Positions 1-8,373 of a stretch of DNA of 50,249 nucleotides are shown here, piece after piece; the first letter of the stretch is position 1, and every line of letters starts with the position of its first letter. The position numbers were made by a program, and so were the translations under genes. The notes beneath the pieces were generated by a model. The model ran no database searches. It was not told where the DNA came from and saw only the letters and a program-made list of their open reading frames with translations. The stretch lies in contig NZTV01000028.1 in NCBI GenBank assembly GCA_002703245.1, positions 1-50,249 on the forward strand. The letters are read 5' to 3'. The stretch comes from Microbacterium sp. Its GTDB lineage: Bacteria; Actinomycetota; Actinomycetes; Actinomycetales; Microbacteriaceae.

Positions 1-27
1 GCATCCGCGGTCTGTGTGGATGCTGCG

Positions 28-99
28 AGCCCCGAGTCAGGATTGAACTGACGACCCCTTCCTTACCATGGAAGTGCTCTGCCACTGAGCTATCGGGGC
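28..99 (-). tRNA. tRNA-Thr (anticodon GGT)
   Basis: Read on the minus strand this folds as a cloverleaf. The acceptor arms GCCCCGA and TCGGGGC pair, followed by discriminator T. The D arm reads GCTC...GAGC. The anticodon stem CTTCC/GGAAG encloses loop ATGGTAA, so the anticodon is GGT (threonine ACC codons). The T arm is GTCAG-TTCAATC-CTGAC. CCA is not encoded. A weak 6-bp hairpin (1-6 with 18-23) lies just downstream on the same strand and could help end transcription, but it has no clear U-tract. Confidence 0.95.
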
Positions 100-163
100 G
101 TGCTGCCCGCATGCGGGCAACTCAAAGAGGATATCAGGTCTGGACATCCCCCAGAAATCGAGA

Positions 164-1534
164 TCAGCCTCCGGCGTGCTCGCGTAGCCACGGGATGGGG
201 TCGATGGCGGTCTCGCCACCCATCAGTACCTCGAAGTGCAGGTGAGCGCCGTACGAACGCCCGGTGTTCCCGACCAGCCCGACGGTGGTTCCGACCTCGA
301 TCTCCTGGCCGACCTGCACCTGGATCGACCCGTACTGCATGTGCGCGTAGTGCGTCGACACCAGCTCACCGTCGATGACGTGGTCGATGATCACGTGCAC
401 ACCGTAGGCGCCGCCGGACTCGGTGGCCTCCCGCACGACGCCGTCGGCGACGGCCTGGATGGGCGATCCCGCGCCGGGCGTGAAGTCGACCCCCTCGTGC
501 AGCGCGCCCCAGCGGTAGCCGAACCCGGAGCTCATGGGGACACCGACCGCGAACGGCCACTGGATCTCACCGTTGGGGTCGTTGTAGAAGAGGTCCGAGG
601 TGTTCGCGATGCCCGACTCCGCCGCCACTTCGGCGTACGTCTCGGTGTCATAGCTCTCGCTGCGGGTGATCTGCAGGTTCTGCACACCCTCGGGGGCCAC
701 GTACGCCTGGATCTGCTCCTCGTCCTCGGCCGTGATGTCGGTGGCTCCGGGCGCCATGACCGCGGTGGCGACACTCTCGCCGGTCGCGGCGGCGACGGCT
801 TCGGCCGGTGTTGTCGTGCCCACGGCGAGGAGGGTGACCGCCCCCATCACGCCGACGGAGAACGATGCGGCGGCGAGACGCTTGAAGGATGCTCCGCGGA
901 GCCGGCGGGGTGTGTCGTGCGCGGCGACGGCAGCACCGAGATCGGCTGTCTGCTCGGTCGAGGTGGTCTTCGCGGCCGGGGCCGCCTGCTGGACGGGCGT
1001 CTCGCCGGTGAAGTTGAGGACTCGCGCGGCGACCTCGAAGTCGTCGGCGGCGGGACCGTCGGCGGTGTCCTCTACGGGCACGTCACCGGCGGAACGGTCG
1101 ACCCCGGTGACCTCGGTGATCGAGACGGCGGGCTCCGGTGCGGGCGCGGTCCTCAGAGGAGTGGTCGCGGGGGCCGACTCGTCGACCGGGATGGCCCCGG
1201 TCACCGATCGGGCCGCGCGCGCGGCCCGACGCGATGTGGGCACCGCGGGTTGCGGCGAAGCCGGGATCATCGGTGTCGCAGACTCGGGTGTCGCCGACTC
1301 GGTTTCACCGGCGACGTGCGGCGCGTCGCTCTCCGACGTCCGCGCCGTCGACCGCAGCCGACGGGTCTCCGGCGCCACGTCCGGCGTGTGCGCACCGGCG
1401 GTCTCAGCCGGCGCGCGGTGGGCACGGCTGGAACGCCGGGTGGGCGCGGGCTCAGCCATGGGGGAATCGGAAAGCAAGCGGGTGGGGCTCTCGGTTCGAG
1501 TCGCGGGGGGAGCGACGGTTGTCGGGGGCGACAC
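164..1534 (-). CDS. M23 (LytM-type) cell-wall metallopeptidase, membrane-anchored
   Basis: About 456 residues. Residues 1-220 are low-complexity, rich in Pro, Ala, Thr and Glu. One hydrophobic segment (about 225-242) is followed by an extracytoplasmic part ending in a complete M23 domain (about 330-450). Zinc-site motifs are present: HEGVD (His346, Asp350), the THYAH segment, and HLH (His431, His433). The family hydrolyses peptidoglycan cross-bridges or activates amidases. All metal ligands are present, so an active enzyme is likely. The start is uncertain. The longest frame begins at a GTG with GAGGA directly against it, which is too close for a normal ribosome site. An ATG at 1459 (MAEPAP...) is an alternative and leaves the membrane segment and domain intact. 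The N-terminal low-complexity half would lie in the cytoplasm. Confidence 0.85.
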   Translation of the reverse strand: MSPPTTVAPPATRTESPTRLLSDSPMAEPAPTRRSSRAHRAPAETAGAHTPDVAPETRRLRSTARTSESDAPHVAGETESATPESATPMIPASPQPAVPTSRRAARAARSVTGAIPVDESAPATTPLRTAPAPEPAVSITEVTGVDRSAGDVPVEDTADGPAADDFEVAARVLNFTGETPVQQAAPAAKTTSTEQTADLGAAVAAHDTPRRLRGASFKRLAAASFSVGVMGAVTLLAVGTTTPAEAVAAATGESVATAVMAPGATDITAEDEEQIQAYVAPEGVQNLQITRSESYDTETYAEVAAESGIANTSDLFYNDPNGEIQWPFAVGVPMSSGFGYRWGALHEGVDFTPGAGSPIQAVADGVVREATESGGAYGVHVIIDHVIDGELVSTHYAHMQYGSIQVQVGQEIEVGTTVGLVGNTGRSYGAHLHFEVLMGGETAIDPIPWLREHAGG

Positions 1535-1649
1535 TCCTCATCGTTCGGGTGATGAAAAGTAACGATCGGGTAAACACCCTACCCGCGGCAAGCTGAGAAC
1601 TCCATCCGTGGACACGCGGTTCGACGGATTCGGATGTGACGTTTGTGTT

Positions 1650-2444
1650 TCAGACCCGGTCGGAGGCCGCTGCGACGAGCGGGCCGAGCAGCTCGGGACC
1701 CGCGACGGCCAGGAGGGGGCGCTCGTCGTCGTCGAACCACGCCACCTGCCCCCCGGCTTCGGTGACCAGCAGGTCCGCGGCGGCATGGTCCCACGGCTTC
1801 AAGCCCCGTTCGAAAAAGCCGTCCAGGCGTCCGGCCGCCACGTACGCGATGTCGAGGGCCGCCGCACCCATCCGGCGGATGTCCCGCGCGATCGGCATGA
1901 CCTTGCCGACCACGGCGAGGTCGGCGGCGTGCGTGGTGGCGTCGTAGCCGAACCCGGTCGCCACGAGGGCTCCGGCCTGGCCCGGTGCGGCATTGACCGC
2001 CAGCCGGCGACCGTCGAGCCACGCGCCGTGGCCGGCTGCGGCGTGGAACAACTCACCGTGCGCGGGGCTGTAGACGGCACCGGCGAGCACCTCCCACGCG
2101 TCGGGGGTCGGGGGACCCATGACGGCGGCGACGCTTGTCGCGTAGGCGGGGATCCCGAAGGCGTAGTTGACGGTGCCGTCGATCGGGTCCACGACCCACG
2201 TGATTCCGGAGGTCCCGGCGTGGATGCCGTCTTCCTCGCCGAGGAAACCGTCGTCGGGTCGCGCCACGGCGATGCGCTCCCGGATGAGGGCCTCGACCTC
2301 GCGGTCGGCTTCGGTGACGATGTCGGCCAGCGCCGACTTCGTCGCGGCGATCGCGACCCCTTCCCCGCGACGGCGACGGGCGAGGTCTCCGCCCTCCCGC
2401 GCGACGGCGATGGCGATGGCCTCGAGTTCGGCGGCAAGCGTCAT
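1650..2444 (-). CDS. inositol monophosphatase family phosphatase
   Basis: 264 residues, the usual length for the Mg2+-dependent IMPase/FIG superfamily. Family motifs in order are DIVTEADRE, FLGEEDG (metal-binding Glu), DPIDGTVNYAFGIP (metal-binding aspartates) and WDHAAADLLVTEAGG near the C-terminus. Likely substrates are inositol phosphates, or histidinol phosphate or 3'-phosphoadenosine compounds in sister families; the sequence does not separate these. The gene diverges from the FAD oxidoreductase across only 37 bp. A TAGCGT hexamer (2451-2456 on the plus strand, read in reverse) sits exactly 6 nt before the ATG with no Shine-Dalgarno, so a leaderless transcript is inferred. Confidence 0.88.
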   Translation of the reverse strand: MTLAAELEAIAIAVAREGGDLARRRRGEGVAIAATKSALADIVTEADREVEALIRERIAVARPDDGFLGEEDGIHAGTSGITWVVDPIDGTVNYAFGIPAYATSVAAVMGPPTPDAWEVLAGAVYSPAHGELFHAAAGHGAWLDGRRLAVNAAPGQAGALVATGFGYDATTHAADLAVVGKVMPIARDIRRMGAAALDIAYVAAGRLDGFFERGLKPWDHAAADLLVTEAGGQVAWFDDDERPLLAVAGPELLGPLVAAASDRV

Positions 2445-2450
2445 GCTTCC

Positions 2451-2475
2451 ACGCTATACGTCGCGCCGTTAGCGT
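2451..2475. promoter_or_regulatory. back-to-back leaderless promoters in a 37-bp divergent spacer
   Basis: Two identical -10 hexamers TAGCGT face away from each other: one on the minus strand at 2451-2456, 6 nt before the phosphatase ATG, and one on the plus strand at 2470-2475, 6 nt before the oxidoreductase ATG. Only 13 bp separate them. The -35 region of each promoter must therefore lie over the initiation region or coding start of the other gene. Mutual interference is an inference from geometry. Confidence 0.6.
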
Positions 2476-2481
2476 GAGGAC

Positions 2482-4074
2482 ATGGTCGACCACGCCCCGC
2501 ACACGCACGACGTCGTCATCGTCGGCGGCGGCCACAATGCCCTCGTGGCCGCCGCATATCTCGCGCGGGACGGCCGATCGGTCGCGGTCCTCGAAGCCCT
2601 CCCCCACGTGGGCGGCGCCGCCGTCTCGGAACGCCCGTGGACCGGGGTGGATGCGCGCCTGTCTCGGTACTCGTATCTGGTGAGCCTGCTCCCCCGCTGC
2701 GTGATCGACGAGCTCGGTCTGCGTCTGAACCTCACGCGACGTCGATACTCCTCCTATACGCCCGACCCGGCCGATCCCGGGCGCGGCATCATCGTGGACA
2801 CCGCGGATCCGCGGGCCACCGCGGACTCCTTCCTCCGGGTGACCGGCGACGGTGACGAGGCCGAGCGGTGGGCGCGTCTCACCGACCGGCTGGCCCCGGT
2901 CGCGCGGGCGACCTTCCCGTCGATGACCGACCCCCTGATCCCCGCGTCACGCATGAAGGATCGGTGGGGCGACGACGCCCTCTGGGAATCGATCGTCACG
3001 CAGCCGCTGGGCGGGCTCGTCCGCGCGTCGGTGTCCTCTGACATCGCCCGCGGGATCGTGCTCACGGACGGCCTCATCGGCACCTTCGCCGCGGCCGACG
3101 ACCCGTCCCTGCGCCAGAACCGGTGCTTCCTCTACCACGTGATCGGCGGCGGGACAGGCGACTGGGACGTGCCGGTGGGTGGCATGGGCCAGGTCACCGC
3201 CGAACTCGAGCGGGTCGCGCGCGGCGCGGGTGCGCACATCGAGACCTCCGCGCCGGTGACCGCGATCACCCCCGACGGGGAGGTGCAGGTCGGCGGGGAC
3301 GCCCCTCGCACGCTGCGCGGTCGCGTGGTGCTCAGCGGTGTCGGCCCCCAGGTGCTCGGGGCGTTGCTCGCCGCGGGCGGCGCGCCGACATCTCCGCTTT
3401 CCGACGCCGGTCCGGAAGGGGCGCAACTGAAGGTCAACATGCTCCTTCGGCGGCTACCCCGCCTGCGCGATGCCCATGTCAGGCCGGAGGCCGCCTTCGC
3501 GGGGACCTTCCACGTCAACGAGACACTGTCCCAGTTGGAGGCCGCGGTGCGCGCCGCGTCGGGTGGCACGGTCCCCGACCCCCTCCCGGCGGAGATCTAC
3601 TGCCACTCTCTGTCGGACCCCTCGATCCTCGGACCGGAGCTTCGCGCGTCGGGGGCGCAGACCCTCACCCTGTTCGGCCTGCACACGCCGCATCGGCTGG
3701 CCGACGGCCGGGATCCGGAGGCCTATCGCGCAGAGCTGGTGGCCGCAGCCGAGCGGTCACTCGACGCGGTCCTGGCCGAACCGCTCGCGGACTGCCTGTA
3801 CCCGGATGCCGAGGGCGATCCCTGCATCGAAGCGCGTACCACCCTGGATCTCGAGCGTTCGCTCGGTATGACCGCCGGCGACATCTTCCACGGACCGCTC
3901 TCCTGGCCGTGGGCCGAGGACGGGGATGAGCTCGACAGCCCGGCGGCCCGTTGGGGCGTGGCGACCGGGCACGACCGCATCCTGCTGTGCGGTTCGGGTG
4001 CGAGACGGGGCGGCGCCGTCAGCGGCCTGGGCGGCCACAACGCCGCGATGGCGGTGCGGGAGATGCTCGCGTAG
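2482..4074 (+). CDS. NAD(P)/FAD-dependent oxidoreductase, phytoene-desaturase / PYROXD2-like
   Basis: 530 residues. The N-terminus carries the dinucleotide-binding fold VVIVGGGHNALVAAAYLA followed by the FAD-contact Glu in VAVLEA and the GG doublet of VGGAAVSE. The C-terminus has the second FAD motif region, ILLCGSGARRGGAVSGLGGHNAA. GHN after the glycine motif and the overall length fit the PYROXD2/CrtI-like group annotated as phytoene dehydrogenase-related. No carotenoid genes are nearby, so a carotenoid role is not supported and the substrate is unknown. The protein lacks a signal peptide. Its ATG lies 6 nt after TAGCGT (2470-2475), implying leaderless translation. It ends 3 nt before the convergent membrane-protein gene. 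Confidence 0.82.
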   Translation: MVDHAPHTHDVVIVGGGHNALVAAAYLARDGRSVAVLEALPHVGGAAVSERPWTGVDARLSRYSYLVSLLPRCVIDELGLRLNLTRRRYSSYTPDPADPGRGIIVDTADPRATADSFLRVTGDGDEAERWARLTDRLAPVARATFPSMTDPLIPASRMKDRWGDDALWESIVTQPLGGLVRASVSSDIARGIVLTDGLIGTFAAADDPSLRQNRCFLYHVIGGGTGDWDVPVGGMGQVTAELERVARGAGAHIETSAPVTAITPDGEVQVGGDAPRTLRGRVVLSGVGPQVLGALLAAGGAPTSPLSDAGPEGAQLKVNMLLRRLPRLRDAHVRPEAAFAGTFHVNETLSQLEAAVRAASGGTVPDPLPAEIYCHSLSDPSILGPELRASGAQTLTLFGLHTPHRLADGRDPEAYRAELVAAAERSLDAVLAEPLADCLYPDAEGDPCIEARTTLDLERSLGMTAGDIFHGPLSWPWAEDGDELDSPAARWGVATGHDRILLCGSGARRGGAVSGLGGHNAAMAVREMLA

Positions 4075-4077
4075 CGG

Positions 4078-5253
4078 TCAGGGACGCGGCGGGAGAGGCG
4101 GAGGTGGCGGGTAGCCCTCGTAGCCGGGCGGAACCGGGGGCGCGTCGCCGTCACCGGCCGATTCGCGCCGACCGCGGTGCGGTCCGGGCGCGGTCTCGGT
4201 CTCGTCCGACGGCCCCCACGGCATCGCCGGCGCGGTCTGCTGGCGCGAGGCATGCCCGGCCGCGGGGAGGGAGCCCGACGTCGGCTCGGCCGGTGCGGGC
4301 GAGGACGGCTGTGGTGCGGCCGGCGGCGGGACCACGGATTCGGTGGGCTCGGAGACGGTGGGCTCGGAGACGGTGGGCTCAGCGGGCGCCGGGGAGGCCG
4401 CCACGGGCGGCGCCACGCTCTGTGGCGGGTATGTCGGATGCGGCTCGTACGCCGGCGCCGCGGCGACCTCGGCGGGAACCGGGACCTGCTGCTGGGCGTA
4501 GGGCTGGGTCGGGTGACCCGTGTAGTAGGCGTTCCAGTCCGGGGTGCCGTCGAGGAGCACCGGTAGCGGTGTGCGCCCATCGACGTATGTGGGCCACGCG
4601 GCCGGGGTGGGTTGCGGACGCGGCGGGCGCGGGGCGAACAGTGCGTTCACCAGCGGGAGTAGCGCGGTGCCCACCGCCGCGAGGATCGTCAGGGCGACGA
4701 CGAAACGCCAGTAGAGGGATGCGAAGCGGATGTACTCGTGGAAGGCCAGCGGCAACACGAGCATCACCGAAAGGGCGACGACCAGCACCACCGTGACGAC
4801 ATAGACGACGACCGTGAACGTGGTGCGGTTGCGCTGCATCGCCTTGGTGAACAGGCGCACGTGGAGCAGGGCCAGCTGCAGCACCAGCACGATCAGCAGG
4901 AACTGCACGAATCGTCCGAGTCCGCTGGAGAAGAAGCGCTCCGGCATCCAGATCATCGTGGCGCCGAGCAGGAGGGTGATGACCCAGACGCCCATGCTGG
5001 ACAGCGCGAACCATGCGGGACGCCTCGGGGCCAGGTGCGCGTCGAGCAGCGCGACCCCGGCGAATCCGGCCAGGAGCAGGAGCGTCAGGAACGCGCGGCC
5101 GATGATCCCGTTGGCTGAGCCGACGAACACCCACACGACGCAGACGAAGGCGGCCGCGATCAGCGCACCGATGGCGACCCAGATCGCGGCACGGATCAGT
5201 CCCGCACCCGCGGGCTGTTCGGTCTGGGGCTCAGGTGGATGGGGCGCAGTCAT
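4078..5253 (-). CDS. uncharacterised six-helix membrane protein with Pro-rich C-terminal tail
   Basis: 391 residues from the ATG at 5251-5253, chosen because GGAGGAAGG lies 7-8 nt upstream; the open frame extends further but without start signals. Six hydrophobic helices fill about residues 17-235. The first starts LIRAAIWVAIGALIAAAF and the fifth reads VVVYVVTVVLVVALSVMLVLP. The remaining ~150 residues are a low-complexity cytoplasmic or surface tail rich in Pro, Ala, Ser and Glu, containing a SEPTV repeat and ending PPPPPLPPRP. I do not recognise a named family and no catalytic motif is visible. It is transcribed towards the FAD oxidoreductase and away from the copper genes, so membership in either unit is unlikely. 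Confidence 0.7.
   Translation of the reverse strand: MTAPHPPEPQTEQPAGAGLIRAAIWVAIGALIAAAFVCVVWVFVGSANGIIGRAFLTLLLLAGFAGVALLDAHLAPRRPAWFALSSMGVWVITLLLGATMIWMPERFFSSGLGRFVQFLLIVLVLQLALLHVRLFTKAMQRNRTTFTVVVYVVTVVLVVALSVMLVLPLAFHEYIRFASLYWRFVVALTILAAVGTALLPLVNALFAPRPPRPQPTPAAWPTYVDGRTPLPVLLDGTPDWNAYYTGHPTQPYAQQQVPVPAEVAAAPAYEPHPTYPPQSVAPPVAASPAPAEPTVSEPTVSEPTESVVPPPAAPQPSSPAPAEPTSGSLPAAGHASRQQTAPAMPWGPSDETETAPGPHRGRRESAGDGDAPPVPPGYEGYPPPPPLPPRP
4341..4380. repeat. 15-bp tandem repeat (about 2.7 copies)
   Basis: The unit CGGTGGGCTCGGAGA starts at 4341 and 4356, and a partial third copy starts at 4371. It lies in frame in the Pro-rich tail of the membrane protein and encodes repeated SEPTV. Because the unit is a multiple of three, copy-number change would alter tail length without a frameshift. 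Confidence 0.85.
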
Positions 5254-5395
5254 GATCGAACCTTCCTCCGCGCGGGCGATCCGCATCGACCATCCTCGCA
5301 CGCGGGACCCTGTGCGGCGAGGGCGGTGGGCGCGGTTGCGGACGATGAGCGCATGCCCCCGATCTGGTCCGCGCCGGAGGCCACGCCCGGGCGGG

Positions 5396-5412
5396 GTACC
5401 CCACCGGGGCAT
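5396..5412. promoter_or_regulatory. CsoR-like operator, upstream copy
   Basis: GTACCCC-ACC-GGGGCAT, an imperfect 7-3-7 dyad about 100 bp before the DUF305 gene. It shares spacing and C4/G4 core with the perfect dyad at 6115-6131 before copB. CsoR-family Cu(I) repressors recognise C-tract/G-tract palindromes of the type TACCC...GGGTA. No csoR gene is in the window, so the repressor is inferred. Confidence 0.5.
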
Positions 5413-5512
5413 GGGTTTGCAAGGCCCCTGCGCGCACCAGGCGACCACTCGTAGCCTGCCGAACGTGCGGGCCTCCCGCGCCCCAGACAGCCACCGAGAC
5501 GAAGGGTCAGGA

Positions 5513-6109
5513 ATGTCCTCCGACACCGAGAACGACAACCCCTCGCACGATGCCGACGCGCAGCGGAAGATGACCGCGAAGACCTATCTGAAATTCGCCG
5601 CGATGATCCTCACCGGGATGGTCGTGATGTATGGGGTGATGTTCGCCGGGTCCTGGGAGTGGTCCCACGTCCGATTCAGCGAGAGCCGCGTGTTCATGGC
5701 TCTCACCATGGGCGGGACCATGGGCCTGGTCATGCTCGCCTGGATGCTGGACATGTACCGGAACTGGAAGGCGAACATCGCCGTCATCGGCGTGAGCCTG
5801 CTCCTCATCGGCGGCGGCGTCGCTCTCGATCGATCGCAGATCACGGTGGACGACACCGCCTTCATGCAGGGCATGATCCCCCACCACTCCCTCGCGATCA
5901 CCCGATCTGAACGCGCGCAATTGGAGGATGTCCGCGTCTGCGAACTCGCCGTGGAAATCAGCGAAGCACAGCGCCGGGAGATCTTCGAGATGGACTGGCT
6001 CATCCAAGACATCGCCGAGAACGGACCCGCGACGACGGCCGCGGAAGCAGCGGAGCGCCCCGTTCCGGACTACTCCGAGGCCGCCGTCCGCGACTGCCCG
6101 ACCGACTGA
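5513..6109 (+). CDS. DUF305 family membrane protein linked to copper ATPase
   Basis: 198 residues from the ATG at 5513; the upstream AGGGTCAGGA offers a weak ribosome site. Three hydrophobic segments (about 22-45, 58-80, 86-105) precede one DUF305 unit. That unit has QGMIPHHSLAI (double His) and AQRREIFEMDWLIQDI, which are the conserved parts of the family. DUF305 proteins are repeatedly found beside copper exporters and are thought to bind metal or act in periplasmic copper handling; this is family context, not proof. The second His-His repeat found in longer members is absent. It lies 56 nt before copB, with a palindromic operator in the gap, and is probably co-regulated with it. Confidence 0.75.
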   Translation: MSSDTENDNPSHDADAQRKMTAKTYLKFAAMILTGMVVMYGVMFAGSWEWSHVRFSESRVFMALTMGGTMGLVMLAWMLDMYRNWKANIAVIGVSLLLIGGGVALDRSQITVDDTAFMQGMIPHHSLAITRSERAQLEDVRVCELAVEISEAQRREIFEMDWLIQDIAENGPATTAAEAAERPVPDYSEAAVRDCPTD

Positions 6110-6114
6110 CCGGA

Positions 6115-6131
6115 ATACCCCTCCGGGGTAT
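6115..6131. promoter_or_regulatory. CsoR-like operator before copB (perfect palindrome)
   Basis: ATACCCC-TCC-GGGGTAT is a perfect 7-3-7 inverted repeat located 5 nt after the DUF305 stop codon and 34 nt before the copB start. Its form fits Cu(I)-responsive CsoR operators, and its setting before a copper ATPase supports that role. Confidence 0.6.
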
Positions 6132-6165
6132 CGCGTTGAGGAGGGCAGAGGAGAGGAGACAGCGC

Positions 6166-8295
6166 ATGGAAGAGTCGCTCGAGAACGCGTCCGCCGACGC
6201 CCACGCCGACACACCTTCGGCCCCGGGTGACGGCGACCGCGTCGGGAACCTCACGGGCCACCACGGCGGTCATGGCCCGCACGAACACCGAGGTCACTCG
6301 GGACACCACGATCACGTCGGTCAGTTCCGACGCCTGTTCTGGGTCAATCTGCTCCTCGCCGTCCCGGTCGTGATGTTCTCCCGCATGTTCGCCACCCTCG
6401 TCGGGTACGAGATCCCCGCCTTCCCCGGCGCGATGTGGATCGCCCCGTTCCTCGGGACGGTCATGTACGTCTGGGGTGGCAGACCGTTCCTGACCGGTGG
6501 GCTCGAGGAGCTCCGGTCGAAGTCCCCCGGGATGATGCTGCTGATCGCCCTGGCGATCACGGTCGCCTTCGTGGCTTCGTGGGGGGCGAGCATCGGAGCC
6601 CTCGACCACCAACTGGAGTTCTGGTGGGAGCTGGCGCTCCTGATCGTGATCATGCTCCTCGGGCACTGGCTCGAGATGCGCTCGCTCGCACGGACGAATT
6701 CGGCTCTCGACTCGCTCGCCGCGCTCCTCCCCGACGAGGCCGAACGTGTCGACGGCGAGGAAACCGTCACGGTGTCCCCCGCCGATCTGCAGGTCGGAGA
6801 CATCGTCGTGGTCCGCCCCGGCGGCAGCGTTCCGGCCGACGGCACGATCACCGAAGGTCGAGCACACCTGGACGAGTCGATGATCACCGGGGAGTCCCGA
6901 CCCATCCGCCGAGAAGCCGGGGACCCGGTCACGGCCGGCACCGTCGCGACCGATTCCGGCATCCGCGTCGAAGTCACCGCGACCGGAGAAGACACCGCCC
7001 TCGCCGGCATCCAGCGCCTGGTCACCGAGGCCCAGAACTCCACGTCACGGGCCCAACGCCTCGCCGACCGCGCCGCGGCATGGCTGTTCTGGTTCGCGCT
7101 CGGGTCCGCCCTCATCACCGCGATCGTCTGGTCCCTGGTCGGCGAACCCGATGCGGCGGTCATCCGCACCATCACCGTTCTCGTCATCGCCTGCCCGCAC
7201 GCACTCGGTCTGGCGATCCCGCTCGTGGTCTCCATCGCCACCGAGCGCGCCGCCCGCGGCGGGGTACTGATCAAAGACCGCCTCGCCTTGGAGAGCATGC
7301 GCCAAATCGACGCCGTTCTGTTCGACAAGACCGGCACTCTCACACGAGGCGAGCCGACCGTCACCGACGTCGCCACCGCCGGGGAGAACTCCCCCGACCA
7401 CCTCCTCACCCTCGCCGCCGCGGCCGAGTCCGACAGCGAGCACCCCCTCGCCCGGGCGATCGTCCGCGCCGCCCACGACCGATCCCTCACCGTCCCGAAA
7501 GCGACGGAGTTCACCTCGGCGCCCGCCCTCGGCGTCACCGCCACCATCGACGACGAGGAGATCCGGGTCGGCGGGCCCCGGCTCGTCGAAGCGCTGGGTC
7601 AACGGGAGCTGCCCGACCTCGACAGCCGGCGCGACGAAGGAGCCATCATCCTTCACATCGCCATCGACGGACAGATCGCCGGAGCCTTCGCGCTCGCCGA
7701 CGAGATCCGGCCGGAATCCCGCGACACCGTCGACGCGCTCCACTCGCAGGGAATCCACGTCGCGATGATCACCGGCGACGCCGAACCCGTCGCCCGTTCC
7801 GTGGCTCGAGAGCTCGGCATCGACCAGGTCTTCGCCGGCGTCCGGCCCGACGACAAGTCCGAGAAAGTCGCGGAGCTCCAGAGGGAGGGCCGGAAGGTCG
7901 CGATGATCGGCGACGGCGTCAACGACGCCCCTGCCCTCGCGAAAGCCGACGTCGGCATCGCGATCGGCGCCGGCACCGACGTCGCCATCGCCTCCGCCGG
8001 AGTCATCCTCGCAAGCTCCGACCCGCGCTCGGTCCTCTCCGTCATCGAGCTGTCCCGACGCACCTACCGGAAAATGAAACAGAATCTGTGGTGGGCCGGC
8101 GGCTACAACCTGATCTCCGTCCCCCTCGCCGCCGGCGTCCTCGCACCGATCGGATTCGTCCTCCCGATGTCGGTCGGAGCGGTCCTGATGTCCCTGTCGA
8201 CCATCCTCGTCGCCCTCAACGCGCAACTGCTGCGACGGCTCGACCTCACCCCCGAGAAGAGTGCGCAGCGCATCCTTCACCACGCACAGGACTGA
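6166..8295 (+). CDS. copB: CopB-type P1B-ATPase (CPH motif), copper or silver exporter
   Basis: 709 residues from the ATG at 6166, preceded by GAGAGGAGA. A His-rich N-terminus (about residues 30-52, HHGGHGPHEHRGHSGHHDH) replaces Cys-type metal domains. Core ATPase motifs are TGES (241-244), the transmembrane metal motif CPH (Cys343-Pro-His345), phosphorylation site DKTGT (Asp387), HP of SEHPLA, and GDGVNDAP (582-589). CPH together with an N-terminal His-rich tail is diagnostic of the P1B-3/CopB group, which exports Cu ions and sometimes Ag. The CPC of CopA is absent. It is preceded by a CsoR-like operator and ends at a strong hairpin (8312-8349). Confidence 0.93.
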   Translation: MEESLENASADAHADTPSAPGDGDRVGNLTGHHGGHGPHEHRGHSGHHDHVGQFRRLFWVNLLLAVPVVMFSRMFATLVGYEIPAFPGAMWIAPFLGTVMYVWGGRPFLTGGLEELRSKSPGMMLLIALAITVAFVASWGASIGALDHQLEFWWELALLIVIMLLGHWLEMRSLARTNSALDSLAALLPDEAERVDGEETVTVSPADLQVGDIVVVRPGGSVPADGTITEGRAHLDESMITGESRPIRREAGDPVTAGTVATDSGIRVEVTATGEDTALAGIQRLVTEAQNSTSRAQRLADRAAAWLFWFALGSALITAIVWSLVGEPDAAVIRTITVLVIACPHALGLAIPLVVSIATERAARGGVLIKDRLALESMRQIDAVLFDKTGTLTRGEPTVTDVATAGENSPDHLLTLAAAAESDSEHPLARAIVRAAHDRSLTVPKATEFTSAPALGVTATIDDEEIRVGGPRLVEALGQRELPDLDSRRDEGAIILHIAIDGQIAGAFALADEIRPESRDTVDALHSQGIHVAMITGDAEPVARSVARELGIDQVFAGVRPDDKSEKVAELQREGRKVAMIGDGVNDAPALAKADVGIAIGAGTDVAIASAGVILASSDPRSVLSVIELSRRTYRKMKQNLWWAGGYNLISVPLAAGVLAPIGFVLPMSVGAVLMSLSTILVALNAQLLRRLDLTPEKSAQRILHHAQD

Positions 8296-8311
8296 CGGCA
8301 CGGCACGAACA

Positions 8312-8349
8312 AGCCCCGCCCGGTTCTCGTGAGAGGCCCTGGCGGGGCT
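8312..8349. terminator. bidirectional hairpin terminator between copB and tRNA-Tyr
   Basis: AGCCCCGCC (8312-8320) pairs perfectly with GGCGGGGCT (8341-8349). The 20-nt loop contains an inner TCTC-GT-GAGA stem. Read on the minus strand it is followed by TTGTTC, so it can also end the tRNA-Tyr transcript. Confidence 0.75.
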
Positions 8350-8373
8350 GTTAGCCGCGGGACTCCGCGGAAG

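Noticed and set aside
1..23. Intrinsic terminator after tRNA-Thr
   Set aside because: The GCATCC/GGATGC hairpin is only 6 bp with an 11-nt loop and no U-tract, so it was not listed as a feature.
236..1552. Long open frames antisense or out of frame to the M23 peptidase
   Set aside because: High GC removes stop codons in shadow frames. The translations are Gly/Arg/Asp-rich without motifs, while the minus frame contains a full M23 domain.
1535..1649. Riboswitch (c-di-AMP type) before the M23 gene
   Set aside because: Cell-wall peptidase genes in actinobacteria can carry one, but the leader is only about 100 nt and I could not find the conserved core.
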